From Scatosoma sp045656625 (GTDB lineage: Bacteria > Bacillota > Clostridia > Christensenellales > Borkfalkiaceae): a stretch of DNA of 13,511 nt. A program made the translations under genes and the position numbers. Positions 1 to 6,950 of this stretch are shown piece after piece. Location of the stretch: the NCBI GenBank assembly GCA_045656625.1, contig JAZORL010000157.1, positions 1 through 13,511 of the forward strand, given 5' to 3'. Each line of letters starts with the position of its first letter. Position 1 is the stretch's first letter. Below the pieces are notes generated by a model. The model searched no databases and was not told the DNA's origin. It saw only the letters and a program-made list of their open reading frames with translations.

Positions 1-594
1 CGTCGTGATACCCGTTTCTTTTTGAATTCTTCTAATTTCTTCACGGGTTTGTAATCTAAGTCTTGCGTCAAGGTTAGACAAAGGCTCGTCCAAAAGCAGA
101 ACGCGGGGCATTTTTACGATAGCGCGCGCAATCGCAACACGTTGTTGCTGACCGCCGGAAAGTTCGCTGGGCTTTCTATCCATCAAGTTGTCGATTTGTA
201 CAAGCTTTGCCGCGTTTAACGCTCTTTCAAGCATTGCATTCTTGCTCATTTTGTCCTTACCGCGCAAATTTTGCAAGGGGAACAAAATGTTTTGTTGAAC
301 GGTCATGTGCGGATAGAGTGCATAGTTTTGGAAAACCAAGCCAATCCCTCTATTTTCGGGGGAAAGATCCGTGACGTCTTCTTCGCCGAAGAAGATGCGG
401 CCACCGGAGGGCTTTTGCAAACCGCTGATCATGTAAAGCGTGGTACTCTTACCGCAGCCGGAGGGGCCGAGCAAGCCTACAAGCTTACCGTCGGGGATGG
501 TAAACGTGAAATCGTTTACCGCGACAACTTCTTCACCAGACTTTTTGTTGCGACTGGGGAAGATTTTGGTTAAATTTTTTAATTCTACTTTCAT
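1..594 (-). CDS. ABC transporter ATP-binding protein, sugar (CUT1/MalK-like) type, 3' end outside window
   Basis: This is the cytoplasmic ATPase of an ABC importer. The first 198 residues are present and the rest lies beyond the left edge. Visible motifs are the Walker A GPSGCGKST (residues 43-51), the Q-loop in FQNYALYPHM (Q89), the signature LSGGQQQR (145-152), the Walker B VLLLDE (165-170) and the D-loop SNLD (173-176). The H-loop and the C-terminal regulatory domain are missing; full-length CUT1 ATPases have about 360 residues, so roughly half is seen. The YALYPHM Q-loop and the PLSNLDARLR segment are typical of sugar/polyol and glycerol-phosphate importers (MalK, MsmX, UgpC), but the substrate cannot be told. 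The ATG follows a good GGGAGG site. The gene starts 40 bp after the RDD-protein gene on the same strand, probably in one transcript. No permease or binding-protein gene is in view. Confidence 0.93.
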   Translation of the reverse strand, partial: MKVELKNLTKIFPSRNKKSGEEVVAVNDFTFTIPDGKLVGLLGPSGCGKSTTLYMISGLQKPSGGRIFFGEEDVTDLSPENRGIGLVFQNYALYPHMTVQQNILFPLQNLRGKDKMSKNAMLERALNAAKLVQIDNLMDRKPSELSGGQQQRVAIARAIVKMPRVLLLDEPLSNLDARLRLQTREEIRRIQKETGITT

Positions 595-604
595 AAAACC
601 TCCC

Positions 605-618
605 TGAAAGCGTTTATT
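605..618. promoter_or_regulatory. candidate cre (CcpA-type catabolite repression) site
   Basis: The sequence TGAAAGCGTTTATT differs at one position from the cre consensus TGWAARCGYTWNCW. It lies in the 40-bp gap between the RDD gene and the ABC ATPase gene, directly upstream of the ATPase ribosome binding site. A cre site near a sugar-importer gene makes biological sense, and here it would act as a roadblock or internal control. No convincing promoter was seen in the gap. A one-mismatch match to a degenerate 14-mer can arise by chance. Confidence 0.3.
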
Positions 619-634
619 ATTTCTCTATTTTTCA

Positions 635-1543
635 TCAATTTTCCGTTTTGGAATCTTGATTATTTTCTTCGTTAGTGGGTTCTTGAATGGAAGTATTTTC
701 CGATTCGGGCACGGCGACCGTTTCTTCCGTGACATCCGTGCGATAGGTTGCGTTGCCGAAAAGGTTGATGGGCGTATATGCTTCGCCGTTTGCTTGTGCG
801 GCTTCCATTTCCGCAATCATTTCTTTATACGCAACGAGCGCGTCTTCGCTTTCGAAAATCTTTTGCGTACTCATATCGATCACGACGGTGTCAGAGAGAA
901 GGTCGTGAATAGTCGAGTTCGTTCTCGACATAATGATGCAAGCAAACTCCAAAATTATAATCAAACCAATCACAATAATCGCCACTCCGCTCATCGTACC
1001 AAACAAAAGCATCATAATCATTAAAGCGGGGATCATGGTTTCAATTGCATATAGACCTAAAATGGAGCGAACGAATAGCACAAATGAAGAGACCTTTACG
1101 GAATTTGTTCGCATAACGGCAATGGAAAAACATTTCTTGCCGATGGTTTGACCGTTTTTGAAAAGCATAGGAATGATAAAATGCCAAATGAAAATTCCCA
1201 AGAATGCTCCCACGCTAATAATTAAAAGGGAAAGAGAAAAGGTGGTATTATTTAATTTTTGCGCTTCGGGATCCTCACGAAAAGCCTTGTCGGCTTGATC
1301 ATAAATTTCCATCTTTTCAGGGGGCAATGCGTTGTATTCTTCTTCGGAAATATCCAAATCAATGCCATATTCCTCGGCATATTGTTGTTTCAAAGCGTCC
1401 ATTTTCTCAACGTAGCTATCGTACTTGACAATAGCGGAAGTAGCAGACGCAAAGCCAACGGCAATGGTAATCGTCAATATAATGTCGAAAAGCCATGCGG
1501 AAAATCTTCTCCACAAGCTTGCTTTTTTAATCGAAATTGTCAT
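635..1543 (-). CDS. RDD family integral membrane protein with acidic C-terminal tail
   Basis: A 302-residue membrane protein of the RDD family, whose functions are poorly defined. The N-terminus has the RDD signature arrangement WRRFSAWLFD (R13, D20) leading into helix 1 (about 14-36). Further hydrophobic segments lie at about 102-127, 155-181 and 184-206. The family-typical GQTIGKKCFSIAVM (131-144) and the TIHDLLSDTVVID segment (211-223) are present. A charged insert (37-100) separates helices 1 and 2, and the last 75 residues are hydrophilic, acidic and low in complexity, probably disordered. I chose the ATG at 1543 rather than the in-frame ATG at 1558 because an AAGGAAG site sits just before 1543 and overlaps the upstream codons. 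It is followed after 40 bp by the ABC ATPase gene, so they are likely cotranscribed. Any role in the transporter is inference only. Confidence 0.87.
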   Translation of the reverse strand: MTISIKKASLWRRFSAWLFDIILTITIAVGFASATSAIVKYDSYVEKMDALKQQYAEEYGIDLDISEEEYNALPPEKMEIYDQADKAFREDPEAQKLNNTTFSLSLLIISVGAFLGIFIWHFIIPMLFKNGQTIGKKCFSIAVMRTNSVKVSSFVLFVRSILGLYAIETMIPALMIMMLLFGTMSGVAIIVIGLIIILEFACIIMSRTNSTIHDLLSDTVVIDMSTQKIFESEDALVAYKEMIAEMEAAQANGEAYTPINLFGNATYRTDVTEETVAVPESENTSIQEPTNEENNQDSKTEN

Positions 1544-1600
1544 GTTATCTTCCTTCATTTAGGGTCACAAGACCGCATTACTCTACAATATCACGCTCCT

Positions 1601-1629
1601 ATAATAACACTTCTTTCGACAAAAAGCAA
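1601..1629 (-). promoter_or_regulatory. weak candidate sigma-A promoter for the RDD/ABC transcript
   Basis: On the minus strand TTGCTT (1624-1629) and TATTAT (1601-1606) are separated by 17 bp, about 60 bp upstream of the RDD start codon. Both hexamers deviate from consensus, so this is only the best candidate in a very AT-rich stretch. Confidence 0.35.
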
Positions 1630-1682
1630 ACCTTTTTTCAATAAAAAGCAAAAAAAAATGCGGATAATTTATTTTCAATAAA
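1621..1682. repeat. A-tract region with short direct repeats in the divergent intergenic region
   Basis: The 10-mer AAAAAGCAAA occurs at 1621-1630 and 1643-1652, a spacing of 22 bp. The 11-mer TTTTCAATAAA occurs at 1635-1645 and 1672-1682. Long A runs continue to about 1790. The whole intergenic stretch 1544-1862 contains no credible coding sequence, only these repeats, the hairpin at 1718-1744 and the two divergent promoters. Phased A-tracts suggest intrinsic curvature, but simple AT-richness could also explain it. Confidence 0.5.
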
Positions 1683-1717
1683 GAGGACAAAAATTTGTTC
1701 GTTTGCGTAAAAGGGCT

Positions 1718-1744
1718 AAAAACGCAAAAAAAATGGGCGTTTTT
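1718..1744. terminator. short symmetric hairpin, possible insulator or weak bidirectional terminator
   Basis: AAAAACGC (1718-1725) can pair with GCGTTTTT (1737-1744) across an 11-nt A-rich loop, with further T following. The stem is only three GC pairs plus A-T pairs, so it is weak. It lies upstream of the deo promoter, where no gene ends on either strand, so a terminator role is uncertain. Confidence 0.25.
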
Positions 1745-1797
1745 TGTGTAAAAATGCGAAAAATCATCACGATTTACAAAAAAATTCCTTGACGGTC

Positions 1798-1826
1798 TTG
1801 ACAGTAAAGAAAAAAAGAGTTATAAT
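1798..1826 (+). promoter_or_regulatory. perfect consensus sigma-A promoter of the deo operon
   Basis: TTGACA (1798-1803) and TATAAT (1821-1826) are separated by exactly 17 bp, matching the vegetative sigma factor consensus in full. Transcription should start near 1833, giving a leader of about 30 nt before deoC. A second TTGAC lies 9 bp upstream (1789-1793), so TTGAC-N-GT is repeated in tandem. No known DeoR or CytR operator was recognised. A perfect promoter implies either high constitutive expression or tight repression. Confidence 0.9.
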
Positions 1827-1862
1827 GGAATTTGGAAAAATATTTTGATTAGGAGAGAAACA

Positions 1863-2531
1863 ATGTTCGATACGAAAAAAATTTTATCTACTTGCGATCA
1901 TACGTTGCTTGGCCAAACGGCTACGTGGGAGCAAATCCGCAAAATTTGTGACGAAGGCATGCAGTACGGTACGGCGTCCGTATGCATTCCGCCCAGCTAC
2001 GTAAAGCAAGCAAAGGAATACGTTGGGGACAAGCTGAAAATTTGTACGGTTATCGGTTTTCCCAATGGTTATAATACCACGGCTGTGAAAGTTTTTGAAA
2101 CGAAAGACGCAATTGAAAACGGTGCGGATGAAATCGATATGGTCATCAATATCGGGCTCTTGAAAGCAGAATGCGATGGGCAGGTACGCGATGAAATCGC
2201 TCAAATCAAAAAAGCTTGTGGCGAAAAGATCTTGAAGGTTATCATTGAAACGTGCCTTTTGACGGAAGAGGAAAAGGTGCGTATGTGTAAGCTTGTCACG
2301 GAAGCCGGCGCCGATTATATTAAAACTTCTACGGGCTTTTCGAAGGCTGGCGCAACCCTTGAAGACGTGCGTTTGATGCGTGCAAACGTTGGGAAAGAAG
2401 TTCTTGTTAAAGCAGCGGGCGGTATTTCGGGATTAGAAGATGCGCAAGCCTTTTTGGACGCAGGGGCTTCAAGACTTGGCACGAGCCGTGTCGTCAAAGC
2501 CGTTCAAGGCGTTGAAGGTAAAGGCTATTAA
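1863..2531 (+). CDS. deoC: deoxyribose-phosphate aldolase
   Basis: DeoC cleaves 2-deoxy-D-ribose-5-phosphate to glyceraldehyde-3-phosphate and acetaldehyde, the last step of deoxynucleoside breakdown in the cytoplasm. The 222-residue class I aldolase has the usual family length. The Schiff-base lysine is K154 in DYIKTSTGF; the partner lysine K183 lies in VKAAGGI and the catalytic aspartate is D92 in EIDMVINIG. The C-terminal GASRLGTSR (201-209) is the phosphate-binding part. The ATG at 1863 is chosen over the in-frame ATG at 1845 because AGGAGAG (1851-1857) is correctly spaced before it, and because the protein then starts as family members do. It is the first gene of the operon, about 30 nt behind a perfect promoter, with deoD 31 bp downstream. 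Confidence 0.97.
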   Translation: MFDTKKILSTCDHTLLGQTATWEQIRKICDEGMQYGTASVCIPPSYVKQAKEYVGDKLKICTVIGFPNGYNTTAVKVFETKDAIENGADEIDMVINIGLLKAECDGQVRDEIAQIKKACGEKILKVIIETCLLTEEEKVRMCKLVTEAGADYIKTSTGFSKAGATLEDVRLMRANVGKEVLVKAAGGISGLEDAQAFLDAGASRLGTSRVVKAVQGVEGKGY

Positions 2532-2562
2532 TTGAAAACAAAAGGAAAAGGAGAGAAAGATT

Positions 2563-3270
2563 ATGGGAGTACCTACACCGCATATTTCCGCAAAACTTGG
2601 TGATTTTGCGAAGACGGTTTTGATGCCGGGTGATCCGAAACGTGCGAAATTTATTGCTGAAAATTATTTGGAGAATGCCGTGCTTGTCAACGACGTACGT
2701 GGCGTACAAGGCTACACGGGGTATTATAAAGGGAAACGTGTTTCCGTAATGGCTTCGGGGATGGGTCAACCCTCGATCGGGATCTATTCGTACGAGCTTT
2801 TTAATTTCTACGACGTAGATGCGATTATCCGTGTAGGCTCTTGCGGTTCGTTCTCAAAAGATTTGCACGTGCGTGATATCATTGTTGCGCAGGGTGCTTG
2901 TACGAATGGGAACTACGCTTCGCAATACAATTTGCCCGGTACGTTCTGCCCGATTGCAGACTTTAATTTGGTGCGCCGTGCGGCGGAAGAATGTGAAAAG
3001 GCTGGCGTAAATTATCGCGTTGGGAACATACTTTCTTCGGATATGTTCTACGACGATGCAAACTCGGGTATGCAATGGGCGAAGATGGGGGTACTTGGCG
3101 TAGAAATGGAATCCGCGGCGCTGTATTGCAATGCGGCAAGAGCAGGTAAAAAAGCTCTTTGTATTTGTACGGTAAGCGACTCGTTCATTTACCCCGAAGA
3201 AAATACGACGGCGGAAGAAAGACAAAATTCCTTCACGAAAATGATGGAAATCGCTTTGGCGCTTGCGTAA
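2563..3270 (+). CDS. deoD: purine-nucleoside phosphorylase, DeoD type
   Basis: This enzyme phosphorolyses purine (deoxy)nucleosides to free base and (deoxy)ribose-1-phosphate. At 235 residues it has the normal size of the hexameric PNP family. Seen in order are PHI near the N-terminus (H7), MPGDPKRAKF (21-30) and RVGSCGS (90-96) for phosphate binding, VEMESAALY (180-188) for the sugar, and the catalytic aspartate in TVSDSF (D206) with the arginine of TTAEERQ (R220). The loop between D206 and R220 is one residue longer than in E. coli and B. subtilis as I recall them, and Ser replaces the His after the catalytic Asp. An AAGGAGAG site (2548-2555) precedes the ATG. It feeds DeoB, whose gene follows 16 bp later. 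Confidence 0.96.
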   Translation: MGVPTPHISAKLGDFAKTVLMPGDPKRAKFIAENYLENAVLVNDVRGVQGYTGYYKGKRVSVMASGMGQPSIGIYSYELFNFYDVDAIIRVGSCGSFSKDLHVRDIIVAQGACTNGNYASQYNLPGTFCPIADFNLVRRAAEECEKAGVNYRVGNILSSDMFYDDANSGMQWAKMGVLGVEMESAALYCNAARAGKKALCICTVSDSFIYPEENTTAEERQNSFTKMMEIALALA

Positions 3271-3286
3271 ATCAAAGGAGAGCCTA

Positions 3287-4450
3287 ATGGCAAAAAGAGT
3301 ATTTTTGATTGTTTTGGATAGCGTGGGCATTGGTGCAATGCCCGACGCTGCCCATTGGCATGACGAGGGCAGCAACACAATTGCCGCCATTCGTAATCAT
3401 GCGGAATTTGATTGTCCCAACCTCACGAAGATGGGACTTTTTAGCATAGACGGAATCGAGGGAAAAATCGATTCATCGCGTACCTGCTATGCCCGAATGA
3501 CGGAATCTTCCAAGGGAAAGGACACGACGATCGGGCATTGGGAAATCGCAGGGATTTATTCCCCCGAGCCGCTTCCCACCTATCCCGACGGTTTCCCCGA
3601 AGAGGTCGTTTCGGCATTTGAAAAGGCGACAGGCAGAGGTACGCTTTGCAATAAACCCTATTCGGGTACGGAAGTTATCAAAGACTATGGTGAAGAACAT
3701 CTTCGCACGGGCAAATTGATCATTTATACTTCGGCGGATAGCGTATTCCAAATCGCTGCGCACGAGGATCTTGTGCCCGTAGAGGAATTGTACCGTTATT
3801 GCAAAATCGCAAGAGAATTGTTGCAAGGCAAGCATGGCGTCGGGCGCATTATTGCTCGGCCGTTTAATGGGGAATATCCTTTCAAACGCACCCCTCGCCG
3901 TCACGATTATTCGTTAGTGCCCCAGAGCAAAACTATGCCCGATATTATAAAAGAGGCAGGGTTGGATAGTATTTCAGTTGGCAAAATCTACGATATTTTT
4001 GCAGGGCAAGGCTTTACGGAAAGCTATCCCACGTCGGGAAATGAAGACGGTATGGATAAGACCCTGTCTATCGCAAAACGGGATTTTAACGGCTTGTGCT
4101 TTGTGAATCTTGTGGATTTTGATATGGTCTATGGCCATAGAAACGACGTTGCTGGTTATGCGCGCGCTTTGACGGCGTTTGATAAGCGTTTGGGCGAGCT
4201 TTTGCCCTTACTCAAAGAAGAGGATTTACTGATTATTACGGCGGATCACGGTTGCGATCCATCCACGCCGTCTACCGACCACTCTCGTGAATACACGCCG
4301 ATGATTGCCTATGGCGCAAAGCTGAAAGAAGGCGCAAATCTTGGCACGAGAGAGAGCTTTGCGGACATCGGCTCAACCGTTTTGGAATGGTTTGGCTTGG
4401 ACGATAGCGCCATTTACGGCAAGAGCTACTACAAGGAGATTATAAAATGA
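3287..4450 (+). CDS. deoB: phosphopentomutase
   Basis: DeoB interconverts (deoxy)ribose-1-phosphate and the 5-phosphate, linking the two phosphorylases to DeoC. The 387-residue protein belongs to the alkaline phosphatase superfamily. Mn-binding and catalytic positions are visible: D11 in LDSVGIGAMPDA, the conserved threonine in KDTTIGHWE (T80, judged the phosphorylated residue because it is the invariant Thr of the motif), D151 in TSADSV, D278 and H284 in VDFDMVYGH, D320/H321 in ITADHGCDP, and H332 in TDHSREYTP. A longer reading from an ATG at 3263 overlaps deoD and has no suitable ribosome binding site, whereas AAAGGAG (3274-3280) sits before the ATG at 3287. The stop overlaps the cdd start by 4 bp (ATGA), indicating translational coupling. 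Confidence 0.97.
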   Translation: MAKRVFLIVLDSVGIGAMPDAAHWHDEGSNTIAAIRNHAEFDCPNLTKMGLFSIDGIEGKIDSSRTCYARMTESSKGKDTTIGHWEIAGIYSPEPLPTYPDGFPEEVVSAFEKATGRGTLCNKPYSGTEVIKDYGEEHLRTGKLIIYTSADSVFQIAAHEDLVPVEELYRYCKIARELLQGKHGVGRIIARPFNGEYPFKRTPRRHDYSLVPQSKTMPDIIKEAGLDSISVGKIYDIFAGQGFTESYPTSGNEDGMDKTLSIAKRDFNGLCFVNLVDFDMVYGHRNDVAGYARALTAFDKRLGELLPLLKEEDLLIITADHGCDPSTPSTDHSREYTPMIAYGAKLKEGANLGTRESFADIGSTVLEWFGLDDSAIYGKSYYKEIIK

Positions 4451-4851
4451 CGGATCGTGCGTTAATGGAACAGGCAATCGAGGCAAGAAAAATGTCCTAT
4501 TCGCCCTATTCGGGCTTTAAGGTAGGGGCGGCGCTTTTGGGGAAAAGCGGCAAAGTGTATACGGGTTGCAACGTAGAAAATGCGGCGTATACGCCTACGA
4601 ACTGTGCAGAAAGAACAGCCTTCTTCAAAGCGGTCAGCGAAGGGGAGCGTGAATTCGTTTCCATCGCAATCGTGGGGGGCAGGTACGAGTCTATTGCGGA
4701 TTTTTGCGCACCTTGCGGCATTTGCAGACAGGTAATGGCGGAGTTTTGTGATAAGGATTTCCGCATTATTATGGGCAATCTTGACAATATACAAGTCCGC
4801 ACCTTGGAAGAGCTTTTGCCTTTGTCTTTTGGAAAAAACGATTTGGAGTAA
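4447..4851 (+). CDS. cdd: cytidine deaminase
   Basis: Cdd converts cytidine and deoxycytidine to uridine and deoxyuridine, so they can be cleaved by the pyrimidine phosphorylase encoded next. The 134-residue length fits the small homotetrameric family. Zinc ligands C53 (in NCAERTA), C90 and C93 (in PCGICRQV) and the catalytic glutamate E55 are all present, as are the substrate-binding FKVGAAL and GCNVENAAY segments. The C-terminal LLPLSFGKNDLE is family-typical. AAGGAG (4433-4438) lies inside the end of deoB, and the ATG overlaps the deoB stop. Confidence 0.97.
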   Translation: MTDRALMEQAIEARKMSYSPYSGFKVGAALLGKSGKVYTGCNVENAAYTPTNCAERTAFFKAVSEGEREFVSIAIVGGRYESIADFCAPCGICRQVMAEFCDKDFRIIMGNLDNIQVRTLEELLPLSFGKNDLE

Positions 4852-4860
4852 ACGTGCATT

Positions 4861-6162
4861 ATGAGAATGTATGATATCATACAAAAGAAACGGGACGGCA
4901 ACCCTTTAAGCGAGGCGGAAATTCAATGGTTTATTGAAAATTACGTGCAGGGGAACATTCCCGATTATCAAGTGTCTGCGCTTTGCATGGCGATTTATTT
5001 CCGTGGCATGAACTTGGAAGAGACGACGGCGCTTACCTTTGCCGTACGTGATTCGGGCGAACGCTTGGATTTCTCGGAAATCAACGGTTTGCGCGTGGAC
5101 AAGCATTCCACGGGCGGCGTTGGGGATAAGACGAGCTTGGTCGTTGCGCCGATTGTGGCAAGCTTGGGAGTTAAGGTTGCGAAAATGAGCGGACGTGGGC
5201 TTGGTCACACGGGAGGCACGATTGACAAATTGGAAGCAATCCCTGGCTTTAACACCGATATTCCCGTTGACGAATTTAAGAAGATTGTAAACCGCGTAGG
5301 GATTGCGATTGTCGGGCAAACCGCTTCGCTTGCGCCTGCGGATAAACTTTTATATGCTCTTCGTGACGTGACGGCGACGGTTGACAGCTTGCCCTTGATT
5401 GTATCGAGTATTATGGGTAAGAAACTTGCGGCCGACGACGATTGTATTGTTTTGGACGTAAAAACGGGCAGCGGATCGTTCATGAAAACGCCTGAAAAGA
5501 GTCGCGAGCTTGCGGAATGGATGGTGCAAATCGGCAAACGTGCAGGAAAGCGTATGCGCGCACTCATCACGGACATGGATAGGCCCTTGGGGTATGCGAT
5601 TGGCAATTCCTTGGAAGTTATCGAAGCGATTGACACGCTGAATGGCAACGGTCCGAAGGATTTGACGGAGCTTTGTATTGCGCTTGCGGCGCACATTTTG
5701 AATTTGGCGGAAAAGGGCAGCTATGCGGAATGCGAAAAGCTCGCTAAGGACGCTGTTGCAAACGGTACTGCGCTGAAAACGTTTGCGGATATGGTCGATG
5801 CACAGGGCGGGGACAAGGAATGGATTTTACATCCTGAAAAATTCCCCAAAGCGAAATACGAGTACGTTGTCACAGCGAAAAAGGAAGGCTATATCACGGG
5901 CGTTGACACGGAAAGCTATGGTGTGGCAAGCTTGCTCCTTGGCGCAGGTAGAAATACGAAAGAAGACGTTATTGATCCAGCGGCAGGCGTATACCTTTGC
6001 GCAAAAACGGGCGATTTCGTCAAGGTTGGCGATAAAATCGCCGTTTTGTATTCGGAAAAAGAGAGCGGTTTCGCAGCGGCGGAGGAAAGATTGCTTGGCG
6101 CAACGCGCATTGAAGAAAATCCCCCGAAAGCCGAGCCGTTGATTTTGGATATTGTAGAGTGA
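4861..6162 (+). CDS. pdp: pyrimidine-nucleoside phosphorylase
   Basis: The enzyme phosphorolyses uridine, deoxyuridine and thymidine to base and (deoxy)ribose-1-phosphate. The 433-residue length equals that of B. subtilis Pdp, and the start MRMYDII matches the family. The phosphate-binding KHSTGGVGDK (81-90) and the family signature SGRGLGHTGGTIDKLE (110-125) are present. Active-site R168, S183 and K187 lie in YALRDVTATVDSLPLIVSSIMGKKL. A C-terminal alpha/beta domain (about 340-430) completes the fold. The alternative name is thymidine phosphorylase DeoA; broad specificity is more usual in Bacillota, so Pdp is preferred. The ribosome binding site is poor: GGAG at 4845-4848 is 12 nt from the ATG, so translation may depend on coupling to cdd, which ends 9 bp upstream. 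Confidence 0.95.
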   Translation: MRMYDIIQKKRDGNPLSEAEIQWFIENYVQGNIPDYQVSALCMAIYFRGMNLEETTALTFAVRDSGERLDFSEINGLRVDKHSTGGVGDKTSLVVAPIVASLGVKVAKMSGRGLGHTGGTIDKLEAIPGFNTDIPVDEFKKIVNRVGIAIVGQTASLAPADKLLYALRDVTATVDSLPLIVSSIMGKKLAADDDCIVLDVKTGSGSFMKTPEKSRELAEWMVQIGKRAGKRMRALITDMDRPLGYAIGNSLEVIEAIDTLNGNGPKDLTELCIALAAHILNLAEKGSYAECEKLAKDAVANGTALKTFADMVDAQGGDKEWILHPEKFPKAKYEYVVTAKKEGYITGVDTESYGVASLLLGAGRNTKEDVIDPAAGVYLCAKTGDFVKVGDKIAVLYSEKESGFAAAEERLLGATRIEENPPKAEPLILDIVE

Positions 6163-6166
6163 TAGT

Positions 6167-6892
6167 ATGCCGTCGATTGATTTACAAGGGACAAATTTTT
6201 CCTTTCGGGTATTGCCTGAAAGCAAAAACGAGAATTTCATAAATGCGGAAATCGAGATTGTAAACGAGTATCTTTCCTATAAGCGCATTTGTTCGGATAT
6301 GACCTTCGAGGAAATGGAAGAATGGCTGTTTGCCATGAGCCGATTGTTGGCAGGTGCGTATGGAATCGAGTGCAATCTTTCGTTTGAAAAAGCAGGGATA
6401 GCCGTAGACTTGTATCCGTACACCGATAATGGAAGGGCAGTCGAGCGTGCAGAACGACGTGAAAAGGATTGTGTGATGATTGTGCGGCTGTTATTAAAAA
6501 GCTCGGACGGCAAGAGCTTTTTAGGCGGCATACATTCCTTCCTATTCCATCGAAAAGAGATTGAAGCTTTTTGCATAAAATTGCGTGAGGAGTTTGATAA
6601 ATATTACGCTCAACGCGGACATGGTATAGGCAAATACCTATTTGTAGGCGTTAGCCCGCAAGGCTATGAGGGCTGTAATTATTGGTATTTAGATCCAAGT
6701 GACAGCACGGTTGCAGGCGATTACGTATGGGTGCGAATGGGTAGACATAACACCGAGCAAGTGGTATACGTTGACAGCGTAAGACGGTTTGATGAGCAGA
6801 CTGCGCCATACGATCCAAGTGCAGTAAAGCAAGTATTGCGCAAAGCAACGGAGAAAGAAATTAAGAAATTCTTAAAGAGTGTAAAAAGATAA
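6167..6892 (+). CDS. uncharacterised 241-residue soluble protein, last gene of the deo operon
   Basis: I do not recognise a firm family. No signal peptide or membrane segment is seen. The protein looks two-part. An N-terminal region (about 1-150) of alternating strands followed by a helix (TFEEMEEWLFAMSRLLAG, 46-63) loosely recalls WapI-type immunity proteins. A compact C-terminal region (about 157-227) contains YLFVGVSPQGYEGCNYWYL, then GDYVWVRMGRHNTE, a pattern suggesting a small beta-barrel, before a lysine-rich helical end. The start is 4 nt after the pdp stop with no good ribosome binding site, implying translational coupling. A strong terminator follows 5 nt after the stop, so it is a true operon member. 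A link to nucleoside metabolism rests on position only; the WapI resemblance is weak inference. Confidence 0.8.
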   Translation: MPSIDLQGTNFSFRVLPESKNENFINAEIEIVNEYLSYKRICSDMTFEEMEEWLFAMSRLLAGAYGIECNLSFEKAGIAVDLYPYTDNGRAVERAERREKDCVMIVRLLLKSSDGKSFLGGIHSFLFHRKEIEAFCIKLREEFDKYYAQRGHGIGKYLFVGVSPQGYEGCNYWYLDPSDSTVAGDYVWVRMGRHNTEQVVYVDSVRRFDEQTAPYDPSAVKQVLRKATEKEIKKFLKSVKR

Positions 6893-6897
6893 AAAAT

Positions 6898-6928
6898 AAA
6901 GCCGCAAGGGGCAATCCCTTGCGGCTTT
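6898..6928. terminator. bidirectional intrinsic terminator between convergent transcripts
   Basis: AAAGCCGCAAGGG (6898-6910) and CCCTTGCGGCTTT (6916-6928) form a perfect 13-bp stem with the 5-nt loop GCAAT. The plus strand continues with TTAAGTTTTTT, and the minus strand continues from the stem into TTTTTT. It therefore can end the deo operon from the left and the membrane-protein transcript from the right. Confidence 0.95.
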
Positions 6929-6950
6929 AAGTTTTTTAGTGGTAAAGTAA

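Noticed and set aside
656..1681. Several plus-strand open frames opposite the RDD gene
   Set aside because: They overlap one another and a convincing membrane-protein gene, lack ribosome binding sites and show no domains.
1621..1682. Repeats considered as a CRISPR array
   Set aside because: The repeats are only 10-11 bp, twofold, AT-only in nature and without regular spacers or cas genes nearby.
1845..1862. Upstream in-frame ATG for deoC
   Set aside because: It would add six residues and place the good AGGAGAG site inside the gene; the ATG at 1863 fits the site and the family.
3263..3286. Upstream in-frame ATG for deoB overlapping the end of deoD
   Set aside because: The AAAGGAG site at 3274-3280 points to 3287, and DeoB proteins begin directly before the LDSVGIGA motif as there.
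3521..3546. Possible loss of the phosphorylated Thr in DeoB, since the residue before GHWE is Ile
   Set aside because: The Thr conserved across the family is the one directly after the Asp of KDT, which is present; the position before GHWE varies.
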